Positions 63,501-64,000 of a stretch of DNA of 64,000 nt are shown piece after piece; position 1 is the stretch's first letter, and every line of letters begins with the position of its first letter. The notes below the pieces were generated by a model. The model did not search any database and was not told the DNA's origin. It saw nothing but the letters and a program-made list of their open reading frames with translations. Position numbers and translations under genes: made by a program. Location of the stretch: contig NC_092360.1 in NCBI RefSeq assembly GCF_030848805.1, positions 6,324,001 to 6,388,000 on the forward strand, read 5' to 3'. The stretch comes from Temnothorax longispinosus. Lineage: Eukaryota > Arthropoda > Insecta > Hymenoptera > Formicidae.

Positions 63501-64000
63501 CATTTCGTAGACCAATAATTTACGGTAGCGCGGTTAATGATTTGCGAACATTCATGCAAATCAACAACATTTCAAACAAAATCATGCTACACATAAATTC
63601 ATATCAAATATATACCTTTTTTTTTCTACGAGATTAATATTCATTTGCGTCATACAAAATTTACCATACAATACAAATACCATATACGATACAAATGAAT
63701 ATTAATTTAAAATATCGTTCAGCGTAAATCACATTTTATTGAAAGTGTAAATGTTTGCAAAAACAATGACCATAGGGATATTACAATAAAAGCTGCGATT
63801 AAAATTATTGATTAAGTCGATGACTTGTATAAGCTAACTATTAATTTCATTATAACTATCACGCGTGTCGTCAGGAAGTTATTTTAGACGGCTTGAAATA
63901 TTGTTTCCACCATAATTCTCTTCCGCACCTTTGTGCTCTACCCTATATATGGCCTCGCTCGCTATCCTTCTTCCTAGCTACCCGCGACGCATATTATAAG

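Larger units (their letters stand above)
36351..64000. other. 5' flank of the MCT-like gene; no protein-coding gene recognised
   Basis: 27.6 kb of mostly AT-rich DNA that probably includes non-coding 5' exons and the promoter of the transporter, none of which I could place. CpG-rich patches lie near 36.35-36.65, 38.6-39.0, 40.7-41.35, 43.25-43.8, 44.3-44.95, 53.1-54.5, 57.0-57.5 and 62.1-62.6 kb. Reading frames over 100 codons (for example 61197-61664, or 56991-57488 on the minus strand) match no family I know and overlap open frames on the other strand or lack a good start. Listed repeats and mobile elements account for only a small part. Confidence 0.6.

Noticed and set aside
1..64000. tRNA, rRNA, known insect microRNA and CRISPR sequences
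   Set aside because: No B-box-containing cloverleaf, no conserved rRNA segment, no remembered microRNA mature sequence and no regularly spaced repeats were seen by eye.

Overview
This window looks like insect genomic DNA. It is AT-rich, has long introns, and is full of simple repeats and small inverted-repeat transposons. CpG dinucleotides are common rather than depleted, which fits Hymenoptera such as ants or bees but does not prove it. It holds one gene I can support: a monocarboxylate-transporter-like (SLC16/MCT, major facilitator superfamily) gene on the minus strand, running from an ATG at 36350 down to a TAA at 7198. Nine coding exons can be joined with GT/AG borders and matching phases at every junction. 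They total 1950 bp, or 649 residues plus stop. No other gene, tRNA, rRNA, CRISPR array or operon-like arrangement was recognised.

Layout: 1-7197 is the 3' flank of the transporter gene and contains a pogo/Tigger-like MITE (1039-1455) and AT-rich repeats. 7198-36350 is the gene. Exons 9, 8, 7 and 6 lie at 7.2-11.1 kb, exons 5 and 4 at 16.1-17.3 kb, exon 3 at 31.7 kb, exon 2 at 35.4 kb and exon 1 at 36.2 kb. Its introns range from about 0.5 kb to 14.4 kb. They carry a MITE (7840-8010), a long GA microsatellite, two unexplained CpG-rich blocks (24.2-24.6 and 27.2-28.2 kb) and two perfect hairpins (33.77 and 34.06 kb). 36351-64000 is the 5' flank. I found no supportable gene there, but it holds a tandem duplication, several fold-back elements, a broken mariner-like transposase remnant and several CpG-rich patches.

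The predicted transporter has a 120-residue cytosolic N-terminus, the MCT signature PEGGWGW before TM1, twelve membrane segments and a 118-residue tail. The tail is proline-rich, then histidine-rich, and ends in TTSV, a class I PDZ-ligand pattern. By alignment from memory with mammalian MCT1, the TM8 arginine is kept, but the TM1 lysine and TM8 aspartate of the proton/lactate mechanism are replaced by Leu and Val. This suggests an orphan MCT with a different substrate or coupling. I did not find a clearly new multi-gene biological system here. The most unusual things are this transporter's changed core and tails, the paired perfect hairpins in intron 2, and the set of MITEs.
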